Part shown: positions 28,153-37,403 of the stretch, piece by piece
Position numbering within the stretch: position 1 is the first letter of the stretch
How the letters are laid out: each line of letters opens with the position of its first letter
Source of the DNA: UBA8389 sp035719105
Lineage (GTDB): Bacteria > Bacteroidota > Bacteroidia > Bacteroidales > UBA1402
Direction of reading: 5' to 3'
DNA: 64,000 nucleotides
Assembly: GCA_035719105.1 (NCBI GenBank)
Contig: DASTGN010000003.1
Span: 186,001 to 250,000, forward strand
The notes under the pieces: generated by a model
Database searches by the model: none
What the model saw: only the letters and a program-made list of their open reading frames with translations
What the model was told of the DNA's origin: nothing
Program-made: the position numbers and the translations under genes

Positions 28153-28381
28153 AGTGTAATCGTATATTTGATTGGTTATATGATTGTTCTGAGATATCCT
28201 GAAAAACGGTGCAAATTTCGTCATTTTTTTTCAAATACTCAAACAAAATGCCTTGCAGGAGTGCCCTTTTTTTAGTACTATTGCATGGTTTTTCAAATCG
28301 GGCAACCATTAGTTTTAAACTGCAACCAATCAACGAGTTAATATAAGGTTACATACAATCTCTCACACAAAATCTAGAAAA

Positions 28382-29074
28382 ATGATTTATTCACACGAAG
28401 TGCAACAAATGTGTTGCGTACAAAAAGGAGCCAATCATGCGAGTGCTCCGATTCCTGAAGAAGGAAAGTGGGTAAGAGCCAAAGAAGTGTCAGACATCTC
28501 CGGCCTCACGCACGGAGTAGGCTGGTGTGCCCCTCAACAGGGCGCTTGTAAGCTCACCCTCAACGTGAAGGACGGTATCATTCAGGAAGCCTTGGTGGAA
28601 ACCATCGGTTGCTCCGGCATGACCCATTCAGCTGCCATGGCTTCTGAAATCCTTCCCGGCAAGACCATTTTGGAAGCACTGAATACTGACTTGGTTTGCG
28701 ATGCCATCAATACAGCCATGCGCGAACTGTTTTTGCAGATCGTATACGGACGTACTCAATCTGCATTTTCTGAAGGCGGACTGCCCATCGGCGCCGGTTT
28801 GGAAGACCTAGGTAAAGGCCTTCGCAGCCAGGTAGGCACCATGTACGGAACCGTTGCCAAAGGCACCCGTTACCTTGAAATGGCCGAAGGCTACTGCTCC
28901 CGCATGGCTCTCGATGCTGAAGATTTGGTTATTGGTTATGAATTCGTCCACTTAGGCAAATTCATGGATTCAATCAAGAAAGGCGTTGATGCCAACGAAG
29001 CATTGAAAAAAGCAACCTCGAGCTATGGTCGCTTTGCCGAAGGAGTTAAATACATCGATCCGCGTCACGAATAA
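28382..29074 (+). CDS. NifU/IscU-like iron-sulfur scaffold protein, partner of the GGGtGRT protein
   Basis: The 230-residue protein resembles the NifU N-terminal scaffold domain. Conserved Cys residues lie in VGWCAPQQGACKL and ETIGCSGMTHSAAMAS, and the N-terminus has a CC pair (QQMCCVQKG). The second half is not part of classical IscU. In several anaerobic Bacteroidetes and Firmicutes this variant sits just before a GGGtGRT protein, as here. It is probably an Fe-S scaffold or carrier dedicated to that partner, though the biochemical role is not known to me. It is transcribed away from pfp. Confidence 0.82.
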   Translation: MIYSHEVQQMCCVQKGANHASAPIPEEGKWVRAKEVSDISGLTHGVGWCAPQQGACKLTLNVKDGIIQEALVETIGCSGMTHSAAMASEILPGKTILEALNTDLVCDAINTAMRELFLQIVYGRTQSAFSEGGLPIGAGLEDLGKGLRSQVGTMYGTVAKGTRYLEMAEGYCSRMALDAEDLVIGYEFVHLGKFMDSIKKGVDANEALKKATSSYGRFAEGVKYIDPRHE

Positions 29075-29077
29075 TAT

Positions 29078-29083
29078 AGGAGG
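29078..29083 (+). promoter_or_regulatory. unusually strong Shine-Dalgarno site for the GGGtGRT gene
   Basis: AGGAGG lies 9 bp before the ATG at 29093. Most genes in this window have A-rich leaders without a Shine-Dalgarno motif, as usual in Bacteroidetes, so a perfect one is notable and suggests strong translation. Confidence 0.7.
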
Positions 29084-29092
29084 AAACATACA

Positions 29093-30091
29093 ATGGCATT
29101 ATTTGAAAGCTACGACCGCAGAATCGAAACGATCAACGCGGTATTGAACCAATACGGCATTTCCAGCCTGGAAGAAGCAAAAACCATTTGCGACGCCAAG
29201 GGCATCGACCCTTACAAAATTTGTGAAGAAACTCAACCCATCGCCTTTGAAAATGCGAAATGGGCTTATGTGATGGGTGCTGCCATCGCTATTAAAACTG
29301 GTGTGACCAATGCTGCCAAAGCTGCTGAAGTCATTGGTATCGGTCTGCAGGCATTTTGCATCAAGGGTTCTGTCGCCGACGACCGCAAGGTTGGATTGGG
29401 TCACGGTAACCTGGCTGCCATGTTGCTTCGCGAAGAAACCAAATGCTTCGCTTTCCTTGCCGGTCACGAATCGTTTGCTGCCGCTGAAGGCGCCATCAAA
29501 ATCGCAGAAAAAGCCAACAAAGTTCGCAAAGAACCGCTTCGCGTGATTCTGAACGGTTTGGGCAAGGATGCTGCTATGATTATTTCCCGCATCAATGGCT
29601 TCACCTACGTACAAACTCAATTCGATTACTACACCAGCGACTTGGCTGTAGTTAAAGAAATCCCCTACTCCACGGGTCTTCGTTCCAAAGTGAAATGCTA
29701 TGGTTGCGACGACGTTCGTGAAGGCGTTGCGGTGATGCACAAGGAAGGTGTTGACGTGTCCATCACGGGCAATTCCACCAACCCAACCCGTTTCCAACAT
29801 CCTGTTGCAGGCACTTATAAGAAGGAATGCAACGAATTGGGCAAGAAGTACTTCTCCGTAGCTTCCGGTGGTGGAACGGGTCGTACCCTGCACCCCGACA
29901 ACATGGCCGCTGGTCCTGCCTCTTATGGTATGACCGACACCATGGGCCGCATGCACTCCGACGCTCAGTTCGCCGGTTCATCATCCGTTCCCGCTCACGT
30001 GGAAATGATGGGTTTCTTAGGCATGGGCAACAATCCCATGGTTGGTGCAACCGTGGCTGTAGCCGTGGCGGTAGAAGAAGCTTCGAAGTAA
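29093..30091 (+). CDS. GGGtGRT protein
   Basis: The 332-residue soluble protein carries the motif that names its family, ASGGGTGRTLHPDNMAAGPA, near residue 260. Many small-residue stretches and conserved Cys (KCYGCDDVREG) occur. The family has no established function; its constant pairing with a NifU-like protein suggests Fe-S dependence. The gene starts 18 bp after the scaffold gene, has a perfect AGGAGG, and ends before a strong terminator. Its C-ending codon bias looks like that of a highly expressed gene. The many antisense ORFs across it are side effects of that bias. Confidence 0.9.
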   Translation: MALFESYDRRIETINAVLNQYGISSLEEAKTICDAKGIDPYKICEETQPIAFENAKWAYVMGAAIAIKTGVTNAAKAAEVIGIGLQAFCIKGSVADDRKVGLGHGNLAAMLLREETKCFAFLAGHESFAAAEGAIKIAEKANKVRKEPLRVILNGLGKDAAMIISRINGFTYVQTQFDYYTSDLAVVKEIPYSTGLRSKVKCYGCDDVREGVAVMHKEGVDVSITGNSTNPTRFQHPVAGTYKKECNELGKKYFSVASGGGTGRTLHPDNMAAGPASYGMTDTMGRMHSDAQFAGSSSVPAHVEMMGFLGMGNNPMVGATVAVAVAVEEASK

Positions 30092-30109
30092 AGATTTGAT
30101 TAACTGTTA

Positions 30110-30148
30110 AATAAACCCCTGTGATTGAAATAATTGCAGGGGTTTATT
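30110..30148 (+). terminator. terminator of the NifU-like/GGGtGRT operon
   Basis: AATAAACCCCTG pairs perfectly with CAGGGGTTTATT around a 15-nt loop, followed by a T-rich stretch. Confidence 0.85.
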
Positions 30149-30211
30149 GTTTCATCTTCTTGCATGCAAAGACAAAAAAACCGATATTTGCACTTCTAAA
30201 AAAACAGACTT

Positions 30212-31009
30212 ATGGGATTGGAAAAAGTCATTTTTAATCGGACCGAATTATTATACGGTTCAGAAAAAATGAAACAAATAAAAGAAGCAAAAGTTATCAT
30301 CTTTGGTATAGGCGGAGTTGGAAGTTGGGCAGCCGAAAGCCTGGTCAGAAGCGGCATCAAACACCTCACCATCGTAGATTCGGACCGCATCTGTGTAACG
30401 AACATCAATAGGCAACTTCATGCCACCACGCTCACAGTTGGTGAAGTTAAAACGGAAGCGCTAAAAAAGCGTTTGCTTGAAATCAACCCAAAAGCTAAAA
30501 TCACCGCCCTACAGAAGATATACAATGCCGAGAGCAGAGATTCATTCAAATTGGGCGATTACGATTACATTCTCGATGCCATTGACAGCCTGAGCAATAA
30601 AGCAGACCTCATACGCACAGCTGCAAAAACAAACGCCGTCCTTTTTTCATCCATGGGGGCAGCTCTCAAGGTAGACCCCACTCGCATTCGTGTCGATGAA
30701 TTCTGGAAAATCAAGGGCGACCCATTAGCCGCAGCCATGCGCCGTAACATTCGTAAAGGGGAAATGCCTGCAAAAAAATTCCTTTGTGTCTATAGCGACG
30801 AAGTCCTCCCCAATTTGGGTGCCAATCAATCATGCGGAACGGAAAAATGCCTTTGTCCCAAAAACAAGGAGTTGGAAGGCGACCCAGAGTTGGCCGATCA
30901 TGAATGGTGTAGCCTCAAAGCGGCCATCAATGGATCGATGGCTCACATCACCGCCATTTTCGGATTTACACTGGCCGGCTTAATTTTGCAAGACATTTAC
31001 AAAAAATGA
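30212..31009 (+). CDS. tcdA: tRNA threonylcarbamoyladenosine dehydratase
   Basis: TcdA, an E1-like ThiF-fold enzyme, uses ATP to cyclise t6A37 of ANN-decoding tRNAs to ct6A. The 265-residue protein has the nucleotide-binding VIIFGIGGVGSWAAESLVRS at about residue 28, then DSDRICVTNINRQLHA and YDYILDAIDSLSNKADLI. The Cys-containing segment NQSCGTEKCLCP is typical of the YgdL/CsdL branch. It stands as a single gene; its 3' end is followed closely by the promoter of the PagL-like gene. Confidence 0.92.
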   Translation: MGLEKVIFNRTELLYGSEKMKQIKEAKVIIFGIGGVGSWAAESLVRSGIKHLTIVDSDRICVTNINRQLHATTLTVGEVKTEALKKRLLEINPKAKITALQKIYNAESRDSFKLGDYDYILDAIDSLSNKADLIRTAAKTNAVLFSSMGAALKVDPTRIRVDEFWKIKGDPLAAAMRRNIRKGEMPAKKFLCVYSDEVLPNLGANQSCGTEKCLCPKNKELEGDPELADHEWCSLKAAINGSMAHITAIFGFTLAGLILQDIYKK

Positions 31010-31032
31010 GGTGAATTATCTTTTGAAATAGG

Positions 31033-31040
31033 TACATTTG
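31033..31040 (+). promoter_or_regulatory. -7 element for the PagL-like gene
   Basis: TACATTTG is a perfect TAnnTTTG match 21 bp before the ATG at 31062. It overlaps the TTG codon that opens the longer reading frame, which supports the ATG start. Confidence 0.5.
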
Positions 31041-31061
31041 TTTGTTCTCAGGACAGTCACT

Positions 31062-32258
31062 ATGAAAAAAGCCAGTGTCTGCATCACCTTATTGTCACTG
31101 ATTTTCATTCAGACAGCTACATCTGCCACCCTAGCAGAAGTCGATTCCACTCACCACAAAAACACCTATCTGTATTCAGTTCTGGCACAATCAGGCCAAT
31201 TAATGCCCACTTGGAGTTTCATGCGCGAGAAGTATAGAACGGATGGTGAGGAGTTTGGCGATTTCAACAGCCTTTCGTTTCAAATCTTGAAACAGACCTA
31301 CGGAGAGAAACCCATCGAGCAGATTTTTCACTTTCCAAGATACGGCATTGGGATTTATGCAGGTAAATATTTCAGAGACACCTATCTAAGTAGACCTTTG
31401 GGCATGTATGGTGTTTTTATGGGTCCCATTCTTGAATGGAACCGATTTTGCTTGAATTATTGCATTTGGGCAGGAATAATTGGTAACTGGAACCATTACG
31501 ACCCAGCTAAAAACAATTTTAACACCACGTTGGCTGGGGATTTCACTTCACACGTCGATGTTGGACTGCAATTGAATTATAAAGTCAGCGCCCATTTCGA
31601 AGCAGGCATCGGTGGCGCTTTCACCCATTTCTCGAATGGGGCGATGCAGATTCCGAACTTCGGAATCAACATGCTCGCTCCAAGAGTATCAGTCACTTAT
31701 CTTCCAGTTCATTCAGAGCAAAAGAAAATAAAGCGTACCCTGCCAAAATACGTAAAAAGCACCTTTCTGGATTTGGCCGTCTATGGAGGTGAAAAAGAAC
31801 TGCCCTATCCCGAATGCGACTTGGATACGGCACACAATTTCTTTGGCTTTCATTACCCCCAATTCGGGCTGACGGCAGTGCTGAACCGTAACATCAGCTA
31901 TGTCATAACGATGGGCATGGGCTTGCACGTGGGATACGATTCCTCCAAAAACACCCGCTACCGCCAAGCAGATGGACAAACAGTTGCCGACTTAAGCTTT
32001 AACGCGGAAAACCTAAATCTTGGTATCATACCCTCCTTGGAACTGAACTACGATCGAATCGCCTTGGTCTTGCAACCCTGTTTTACGGTGTACAAGCACG
32101 AGACAACGTTTAAAAAACCCGATTTTTTTGGAAAATTCGGCTTGAAATATGCGCTTTCGGACAACATCTATGCAGGAGTGCAACTTCATACATTCAAGCT
32201 GCACGCCGATTTCATAGAATTCTCATTCGGATACAGACTTCCGCTATTCGTCAATTGA
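31062..32258 (+). CDS. acyloxyacyl hydrolase / lipid A 3-O-deacylase (PagL-like)
   Basis: The 398-residue exported protein has a signal peptide (MKKASVCITLLSLIFIQTAT). The first ~200 residues are a PagL-like barrel; the catalytic His-Ser pair lies in AFTHFSNGAMQIPNFGINM, which matches the HxSN motif plus following PN.G.N of PagL enzymes. It should remove an acyl chain from lipid A in the outer membrane. The remaining ~170 residues form a second barrel-like half ending in a strand with SFGYRLPLFVN; this length is normal for Bacteroidetes homologues. Its last 15 bp overlap the 3' end of the convergent biotin carrier gene. Confidence 0.85.
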   Translation: MKKASVCITLLSLIFIQTATSATLAEVDSTHHKNTYLYSVLAQSGQLMPTWSFMREKYRTDGEEFGDFNSLSFQILKQTYGEKPIEQIFHFPRYGIGIYAGKYFRDTYLSRPLGMYGVFMGPILEWNRFCLNYCIWAGIIGNWNHYDPAKNNFNTTLAGDFTSHVDVGLQLNYKVSAHFEAGIGGAFTHFSNGAMQIPNFGINMLAPRVSVTYLPVHSEQKKIKRTLPKYVKSTFLDLAVYGGEKELPYPECDLDTAHNFFGFHYPQFGLTAVLNRNISYVITMGMGLHVGYDSSKNTRYRQADGQTVADLSFNAENLNLGIIPSLELNYDRIALVLQPCFTVYKHETTFKKPDFFGKFGLKYALSDNIYAGVQLHTFKLHADFIEFSFGYRLPLFVN

Positions 32259-32792
32259 ACTGATTTCCACCAGCAACTCGTCCTTCATAACCGATTGCCC
32301 CTGCTGTACCTTGATTTTACGAATGACCCCGTTGCAAGTCGCTGCAATTTCATTTTGCATCTTCATCGCTTCCAGACTAAGGATCGGTTCCCCTTTGTTC
32401 ACCAAATCACCTTCAGCCAAGAATATATCCGTTATTTTGCCTGGTATGGGAGCAATGATGTTGTTTTCATTAATCTTGTTCGAATCGGAATTGATCATGC
32501 CGCGTCGAATATAAGAGAACAAAGAGTCAATGCTGAAGCGGTATTCCACACCATTTACTTTCACTACAGCCTTGTTTTGGTTGTGCGAAACCAGCTCGCA
32601 ATGAAAACGTTTGCCTTTCCAGTCGAATGTATAATGAAAATCTTCCTGTTCCACAAAATCGATGTCTTGTTCCTGACTGTCAATAATCGGTTTGGTTTCC
32701 TTCGGAATATAAATTTTATACCGTTTGCCATTTTCACGCAATGCAATAAATAAGCGTGAAGCGTCACGATTGTATTTGTAGGTGGTTCCCAT
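32244..32792 (-). CDS. biotin carboxyl carrier subunit of an acyl-CoA carboxylase
   Basis: The 182-residue protein ends with a biotinyl domain (residues ~110-180) whose attachment site is EAMKM, biotin on Lys144. The N-terminal ~100 residues are a linker/docking region containing YRFSIDSLFSYIRR. It carries CO2 between the biotin carboxylase and carboxyltransferase encoded just upstream; it starts 17 bp after the carboxylase stop. Its 3' end overlaps the convergent PagL-like gene by 15 bp. Confidence 0.92.
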   Translation of the reverse strand: MGTTYKYNRDASRLFIALRENGKRYKIYIPKETKPIIDSQEQDIDFVEQEDFHYTFDWKGKRFHCELVSHNQNKAVVKVNGVEYRFSIDSLFSYIRRGMINSDSNKINENNIIAPIPGKITDIFLAEGDLVNKGEPILSLEAMKMQNEIAATCNGVIRKIKVQQGQSVMKDELLVEISSIDE

Positions 32793-32809
32793 TTTTCTTG
32801 ATTTTCAGG

Positions 32810-34306
32810 TCAGTAATTCAATCTTTTATTCAAAACCCACACATTCAGCGAATCGCTTTTGTACGAAGGCAGGTCAGACGATAATTGCAGGTATTCGGAA
32901 GCGTACATGATTGTTGCAGCCAATGCGCCGATCATTTCGTCATCATCGTTTTCGAGCATTTCAGGCGTATAGACAGAATCCACCCAACGGGTCGTGTACG
33001 TGGCATTCACAAAGGCCGGATGCTGCAAAACAATGCGGCAAAACGGAACCGTGGTTTTCAAACCGATCAGGCTGAAATCGTACAAAGCCTTCAACGTTTT
33101 TTCGATGACCGTCTCGCGACTTTCTGCATGCACAATAATTTTGGCTACCATGGAGTCAAAATAAGGCGTAATGATAGAACCGTCCTGAACCCCTGTTTCG
33201 ATGCGAATGGATGGATCTTGTGGAAAATAAATCCGATCGATGAATCCCGTTTGAGGAGCAAATCGATTTTGCGGATCTTCAGCATTAACCCGGCATTCAA
33301 TGGCCCAACCATTAATCTTAATGTCTTCTTGTCGCAAGGTCAATGTTTCACCCAACGCCACCCGAATTTGCCAATCAACCAAATCCACACCTGTAACCAT
33401 TTCTGTAACAGGATGTTCCACCTGTATACGCGTATTCATCTCCATAAAGTAATACGAACCGTCTTCATCCAAAATAAATTCAATCGTTCCGGCCGAATAG
33501 TAACCGATGGCTTTTGCAAAACGAACCGCCAGGTCACCCATTTCAGCTCGAGTCTCAGGACTTATGCTGGCTGAAGGTGCTTCTTCGACTAATTTTTGAT
33601 GCTTGCGTTGCAAGGAGCATTCCCTTTCACCCAGGTGAACCACGTTTCCGTGTTTGTCACCCATGATTTGAAACTCAAGGTGTTTCGGATTCTGTAAGTA
33701 TTTTTCGATGAACATGTCACCGTTTCCGAAAGCAGCCAATGCCTCTTTGGAAGCCGATTTGAAGTTTCGTTCGATGCTATCCGATTTCTCGACGATGCGC
33801 ATCCCGCGACCACCTCCTCCTGCTGAAGCTTTCAGAATCACGGGATATCCAATTTTGTCCGCAAACGTTTTTGCCGCCAAGGCATCTCGTACCGGACCAT
33901 CACTACCAGGAACGAGTGGCAAGCCTGCTTTGATTGCCATGCTTTTGGCAACTGTCTTCAAACCCATGTCACGAATCAATTGAGGAGACGGACCAATAAA
34001 ATTGATACCCTTATCGACGCATAATTGTGCAAAATCAGGATTTTCAGACAAGAATCCATATCCAGGGTGAATCAAGTCAATGGCATTCTCAAGTGCCAAT
34101 TTCACAATGCGTTCCTGATCCAGAAAAATGGGTTTCTCGTTTTTTGCATCCCCTGCCTGGATGATTTCATCCGCAAATTTCAAATAAAAAGCATCCGGTT
34201 CGCGGTCGCTTTGAAAAACTACTGCCAAAAGCCCTAGCTTGTGCGCTGAACGGATGAGACGAATTGCGATTTCTCCCCGATTGGCTATTAATAGACGTTT
34301 CTTCAT
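32810..34306 (-). CDS. biotin carboxylase subunit of an acyl-CoA carboxylase
   Basis: The 498-residue ATP-grasp enzyme carboxylates biotin using bicarbonate and ATP. It starts MKKRLLIANRGEIAIRLIRS at 34306; the ORF extension upstream is not family-like. Further motifs are HPGYGFLSENPDFAQLC, the glycine-rich ATP loop KASAGGGGRGMRIV, and the active-site stretch MEMNTRIQVEHPVTEMVTG. It is the middle gene of a carboxyltransferase-carboxylase-carrier operon. Its ATG lies 19 bp before the upstream gene's stop region ends, so spacing is tight. Confidence 0.93.
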   Translation of the reverse strand: MKKRLLIANRGEIAIRLIRSAHKLGLLAVVFQSDREPDAFYLKFADEIIQAGDAKNEKPIFLDQERIVKLALENAIDLIHPGYGFLSENPDFAQLCVDKGINFIGPSPQLIRDMGLKTVAKSMAIKAGLPLVPGSDGPVRDALAAKTFADKIGYPVILKASAGGGGRGMRIVEKSDSIERNFKSASKEALAAFGNGDMFIEKYLQNPKHLEFQIMGDKHGNVVHLGERECSLQRKHQKLVEEAPSASISPETRAEMGDLAVRFAKAIGYYSAGTIEFILDEDGSYYFMEMNTRIQVEHPVTEMVTGVDLVDWQIRVALGETLTLRQEDIKINGWAIECRVNAEDPQNRFAPQTGFIDRIYFPQDPSIRIETGVQDGSIITPYFDSMVAKIIVHAESRETVIEKTLKALYDFSLIGLKTTVPFCRIVLQHPAFVNATYTTRWVDSVYTPEMLENDDDEMIGALAATIMYASEYLQLSSDLPSYKSDSLNVWVLNKRLNY

Positions 34307-34325
34307 TTTACCTTGATTAATGTAT

Positions 34326-35861
34326 TTATAGGGGGATGTTTCCATGTTTACGTGCTGGTTTCATGTATTGTTTGTTCGAAAGAATGTCAAAAGTTGTGAT
34401 CAATATTTGACGAGTCGAAGAGGGCTGAATCACTTCGTCAATCAAGGAGAACTCTTCTGCCTTATAAGGGTTGGCCACTTCGTCCTTGTATTTATCGGTG
34501 AGAATTTTTTCGAGTTCCTCCTTGTTCTCAGCTTTCGATAGTTCGTGCTTGTTAACGATTTTAATGGCTCCTGCCGGCCCCATGACAGCAATTTCTGCAG
34601 TAGGCCAGGCAAAATTAAAGTCACCACCGGTATTCAAGCTGCTCATCACAATGTATGCACCACCATACGCTTTTCGGGTGATGATGGTGATTTTAGGTAC
34701 CGTCGCTTCGCAAAAAGCGTACAAAAGTTTGGCTCCGTTTCGAATAATACCATTGTGTTCCTGTTCCAAACCGGGAAGAAATCCAGGCACATCTTCCAAA
34801 ATAAGCAATGGAATGTTGAACGCGTCGCAAAACCTTACAAAACGCGCTCCTTTCACACTAGCGTTGATGTCAAGCGTACCTGCCATCACTTTGGGCTGGT
34901 TGGCGACAATGCCAATGGTCTTACCATCAATGCGTGAAAAACCCACTAAAATGTTTTGGGCAAAATTTTCGTGTACTTCAAAGAAGGAATCCTTATCGAC
35001 CAAAATGTTGATGATTTCCCTCATGTCGTATGGACGGTTTGGATCGTCAGGAATAATTTGATTCAGAAACTCTTGGCGCGTATGGTAGCTGCTCACCAAG
35101 TTGGAAACCGGGTGTGGCTCGTAATTATTGGAAGGGATGTAAGACAATAGTTTGCGAATCAACATGATGGTATGTTCCTCATCATCAGATACAAAATGTG
35201 CCACACCACTTTTACTGGCATGAATGGCACCTCCACCCAGACTTTCCATATCCACATCTTCGTTCAAAACTTCTTTGACCACATCCGGGCCAGTAACGAA
35301 CATGTACGAGGTTTGATTCGTCATGAAAATAAAATCTGTCAATGCTGGAGAATAAACCGCACCACCTGCAGCAGGCCCAAGAATGGCCGATATCTGAGGA
35401 ATAATGCCTGACGAACGAACATTGTTTCGAAAAATGGTGGCATAAGCCGATAAGCTTTTGACACCTTCTTGAATGCGTGCTCCTCCCGAATCCATAAGAC
35501 CGACAATCGGAGCACCCAATTTCAACGCCATTTCCTGCACCTTGGCAATTTTCATGCCGTGTGCGTAGCCCAGCGAACCACCCAAGACCGTAAAGTCTTG
35601 TGCATAGGCAAATACGCTTCGACCCTGAACCAATCCGCGACCAACGACGACCCCATCACCAAAGTTGGTTTGTCTGCTGCTCATGGGTGTTTGTGAAGGC
35701 ATCACAAAAGCATCAAATTCGAAAAAAGTACCCTCGTCGAACAAAACATTCAAACGTTCTCGCGCGGTAAGTTTCCCTTTTATATGTTGTCGGGTGGCTG
35801 CATTGTCCTCTAAATCCTGCAACGTTTTTAATCGTTGCTCAAAAACCTCGTTTTTGTTCAT
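34326..35861 (-). CDS. acyl-CoA carboxylase carboxyltransferase (propionyl-CoA carboxylase beta / methylmalonyl-CoA decarboxylase alpha type)
   Basis: The 511-residue crotonase-fold protein carries both carboxyltransferase halves. It has GLMDSGGARIQEGVKSLSAY and GPAAGGAVYSPALTDFIFM in the N half and DVPGFLPGLEQEHNGIIRNG with KAYGGAYIVMSSLNTGGD in the C half, as in PccB/MmdA. With the downstream carboxylase and carrier this makes a complete soluble biotin-dependent carboxylase. The direction (propionyl-CoA to methylmalonyl-CoA, or acetyl-CoA to malonyl-CoA) cannot be settled from sequence; propionate metabolism fits a fermentative Bacteroidales. The promoter lies at an inverted repeat. Confidence 0.92.
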   Translation of the reverse strand: MNKNEVFEQRLKTLQDLEDNAATRQHIKGKLTARERLNVLFDEGTFFEFDAFVMPSQTPMSSRQTNFGDGVVVGRGLVQGRSVFAYAQDFTVLGGSLGYAHGMKIAKVQEMALKLGAPIVGLMDSGGARIQEGVKSLSAYATIFRNNVRSSGIIPQISAILGPAAGGAVYSPALTDFIFMTNQTSYMFVTGPDVVKEVLNEDVDMESLGGGAIHASKSGVAHFVSDDEEHTIMLIRKLLSYIPSNNYEPHPVSNLVSSYHTRQEFLNQIIPDDPNRPYDMREIINILVDKDSFFEVHENFAQNILVGFSRIDGKTIGIVANQPKVMAGTLDINASVKGARFVRFCDAFNIPLLILEDVPGFLPGLEQEHNGIIRNGAKLLYAFCEATVPKITIITRKAYGGAYIVMSSLNTGGDFNFAWPTAEIAVMGPAGAIKIVNKHELSKAENKEELEKILTDKYKDEVANPYKAEEFSLIDEVIQPSSTRQILITTFDILSNKQYMKPARKHGNIPL

Positions 35862-35895
35862 TCCTTATTGCTTGAAATTCATTGTGACCTATTAA

Positions 35896-35922
35896 TTGCA
35901 CAAAAGTAACAAAAATGTGCAA
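35896..35922 (-). promoter_or_regulatory. -7 element inside an inverted repeat, upstream of the carboxylase operon
   Basis: TTGCACA at 35896-35902 and TGTGCAA at 35916-35922 form a perfect 7-bp inverted repeat with a 13-bp spacer. The leftward -7 element TACTTTTG lies at 35908-35901, partly inside the left arm. This is the position expected of a repressor operator, 40 bp before the carboxyltransferase ATG. No regulator gene is adjacent. Confidence 0.5.
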
Positions 35923-35960
35923 TAATTGAGATAAATCACGTGAATTTAAAAGGAATTGCA

Positions 35961-37403
35961 TCAACCATTCTGAAAATCATGCTCATGCAAGCAAAATGGT
36001 ACTGTAAATTTAAAGATGGATCCCTCTCCTTCGTTGCTTTCCACCCAAATTTCACCACCAAGTAACTCAACATAGGCTTTGGCGATGGTCAAACCTAGGC
36101 CGTTACCCTCGTGGTCCCTGGTCATGGAATCATTTCCCTGCCGGAAATATTCAAAAATAAACGATTTCTGCACATCGTTGACGCCCACTCCAGAATCCTT
36201 GACGTAAAATTCAAGATGGCTGCCAGTAGACCGATATCCGATTTCCACAAAACCCTTAGGAGTAAATTTAAAGGCATTCCAGGTTAATTTTTCTAATATC
36301 GTATGCAACAATTCCGAATCCGTATAAAAATTGAGGTTCATGTCATCCTGGGCAATGTTGCATCTATATTCCAATCCCTTTTCGCTAGCAATGCCCGAGA
36401 ATCGATCCTGCAATCGATACAATTGCTCTGCCATGTTGGTACGGACTATCGTTGCAGAAATCTGCCCGGATTGAACCCTGGACAAATCGATGATGTCGTT
36501 AATGGTATTCAGCATTCGTTGCCCGGAATTGATCATGTTCTGCAAATACAGCTGCTTGTATTGGGCAGACAAGTTTTGTTCCTTTAGCAAGCCGGCAAAA
36601 CCCAAAATGGAGTTCATCGGAGTTCTGATTTCATGACTGATGTTTTTCAGAAAAGAAGTTTTCAACCGGTCGCTTTCTTCCGCTTTTTCTTTTGAAATCA
36701 ATAAATCAGCTTCAGCCTTTTTCAAAAGCATGAAGTCTTTTTTAAGTTTTTGGCTGTTGCTGATGATTCTGAATATGGCGATGACCACCATCATCGAAAG
36801 CAAAATCACCAGGACAATCAGAAACAAGTCCTTGTTTCTTTTAGATTTCCAAACCTTGGCGTTGAAATCCATTCCAAAAACGGCAAAATTCTGATGTGTA
36901 ATCGGATGCTGGAGTGGTATCAACACACTAACCCAGTCTCCCCAGCGATTTTTCGAATATACTACCATGGGAATGCTTCCATTGTCCATTAACTGATGAT
37001 CCATTATCGTCACTCCCTTCAATTCCTCACCGGCAGAAGCGTAATTTGGGCTTTCGTTGGGTTCAGAATCGGCCATGACATACATTTTCCCATTCCTCTT
37101 GGTGAACACATAAGAATAAACCGCTGAAGAATTGACCGAAGTGATGTCAGCCAACATTTTTTTTATGACCGCATATTCGATTTTCAACGTATCTTCAGAA
37201 ACCGCATTCAAATTGATCAGGTCATTATAATGCATCATAGCAGCGGCCGTCAATGCAATTTGCTTAACTTCAGCATATTGATCCTTGTTCGCTTGGATAA
37301 CCCTTCTAATTTGGTAGATGCCAAATACCAAAACCAATAAAATAACCAGCACCGTTATAACTCGAAAATTGTCCTTAGTCTTTGCCTGTTTGTTCAGTTG
37401 CAT
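35961..37403 (-). CDS. membrane sensor histidine kinase
   Basis: The 480-residue protein has membrane helices at about residues 15-33 and 193-213 flanking a ~160-residue sensor domain outside the cytoplasm. A short coiled linker leads to HisKA with the phosphorylated histidine His257 in LKNISHEIRTPMNSILGF. The HATPase domain shows LTWNAFKFTPKG (N box), VKDSGVGVND (G1) and GNGLGLTIAKAYVELLGG (G2). No receiver domain or response regulator gene is adjacent, so it is an orphan kinase by position. It overlaps the antiporter gene by 29 bp on the same strand, implying co-expression. Confidence 0.9.
   Translation of the reverse strand: MQLNKQAKTKDNFRVITVLVILLVLVFGIYQIRRVIQANKDQYAEVKQIALTAAAMMHYNDLINLNAVSEDTLKIEYAVIKKMLADITSVNSSAVYSYVFTKRNGKMYVMADSEPNESPNYASAGEELKGVTIMDHQLMDNGSIPMVVYSKNRWGDWVSVLIPLQHPITHQNFAVFGMDFNAKVWKSKRNKDLFLIVLVILLSMMVVIAIFRIISNSQKLKKDFMLLKKAEADLLISKEKAEESDRLKTSFLKNISHEIRTPMNSILGFAGLLKEQNLSAQYKQLYLQNMINSGQRMLNTINDIIDLSRVQSGQISATIVRTNMAEQLYRLQDRFSGIASEKGLEYRCNIAQDDMNLNFYTDSELLHTILEKLTWNAFKFTPKGFVEIGYRSTGSHLEFYVKDSGVGVNDVQKSFIFEYFRQGNDSMTRDHEGNGLGLTIAKAYVELLGGEIWVESNEGEGSIFKFTVPFCLHEHDFQNG

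Noticed and set aside
29099..29956. 285-codon leftward ORF opposite the GGGtGRT gene
   Set aside because: It mirrors the codon bias of a highly expressed gene; no recognisable domain.
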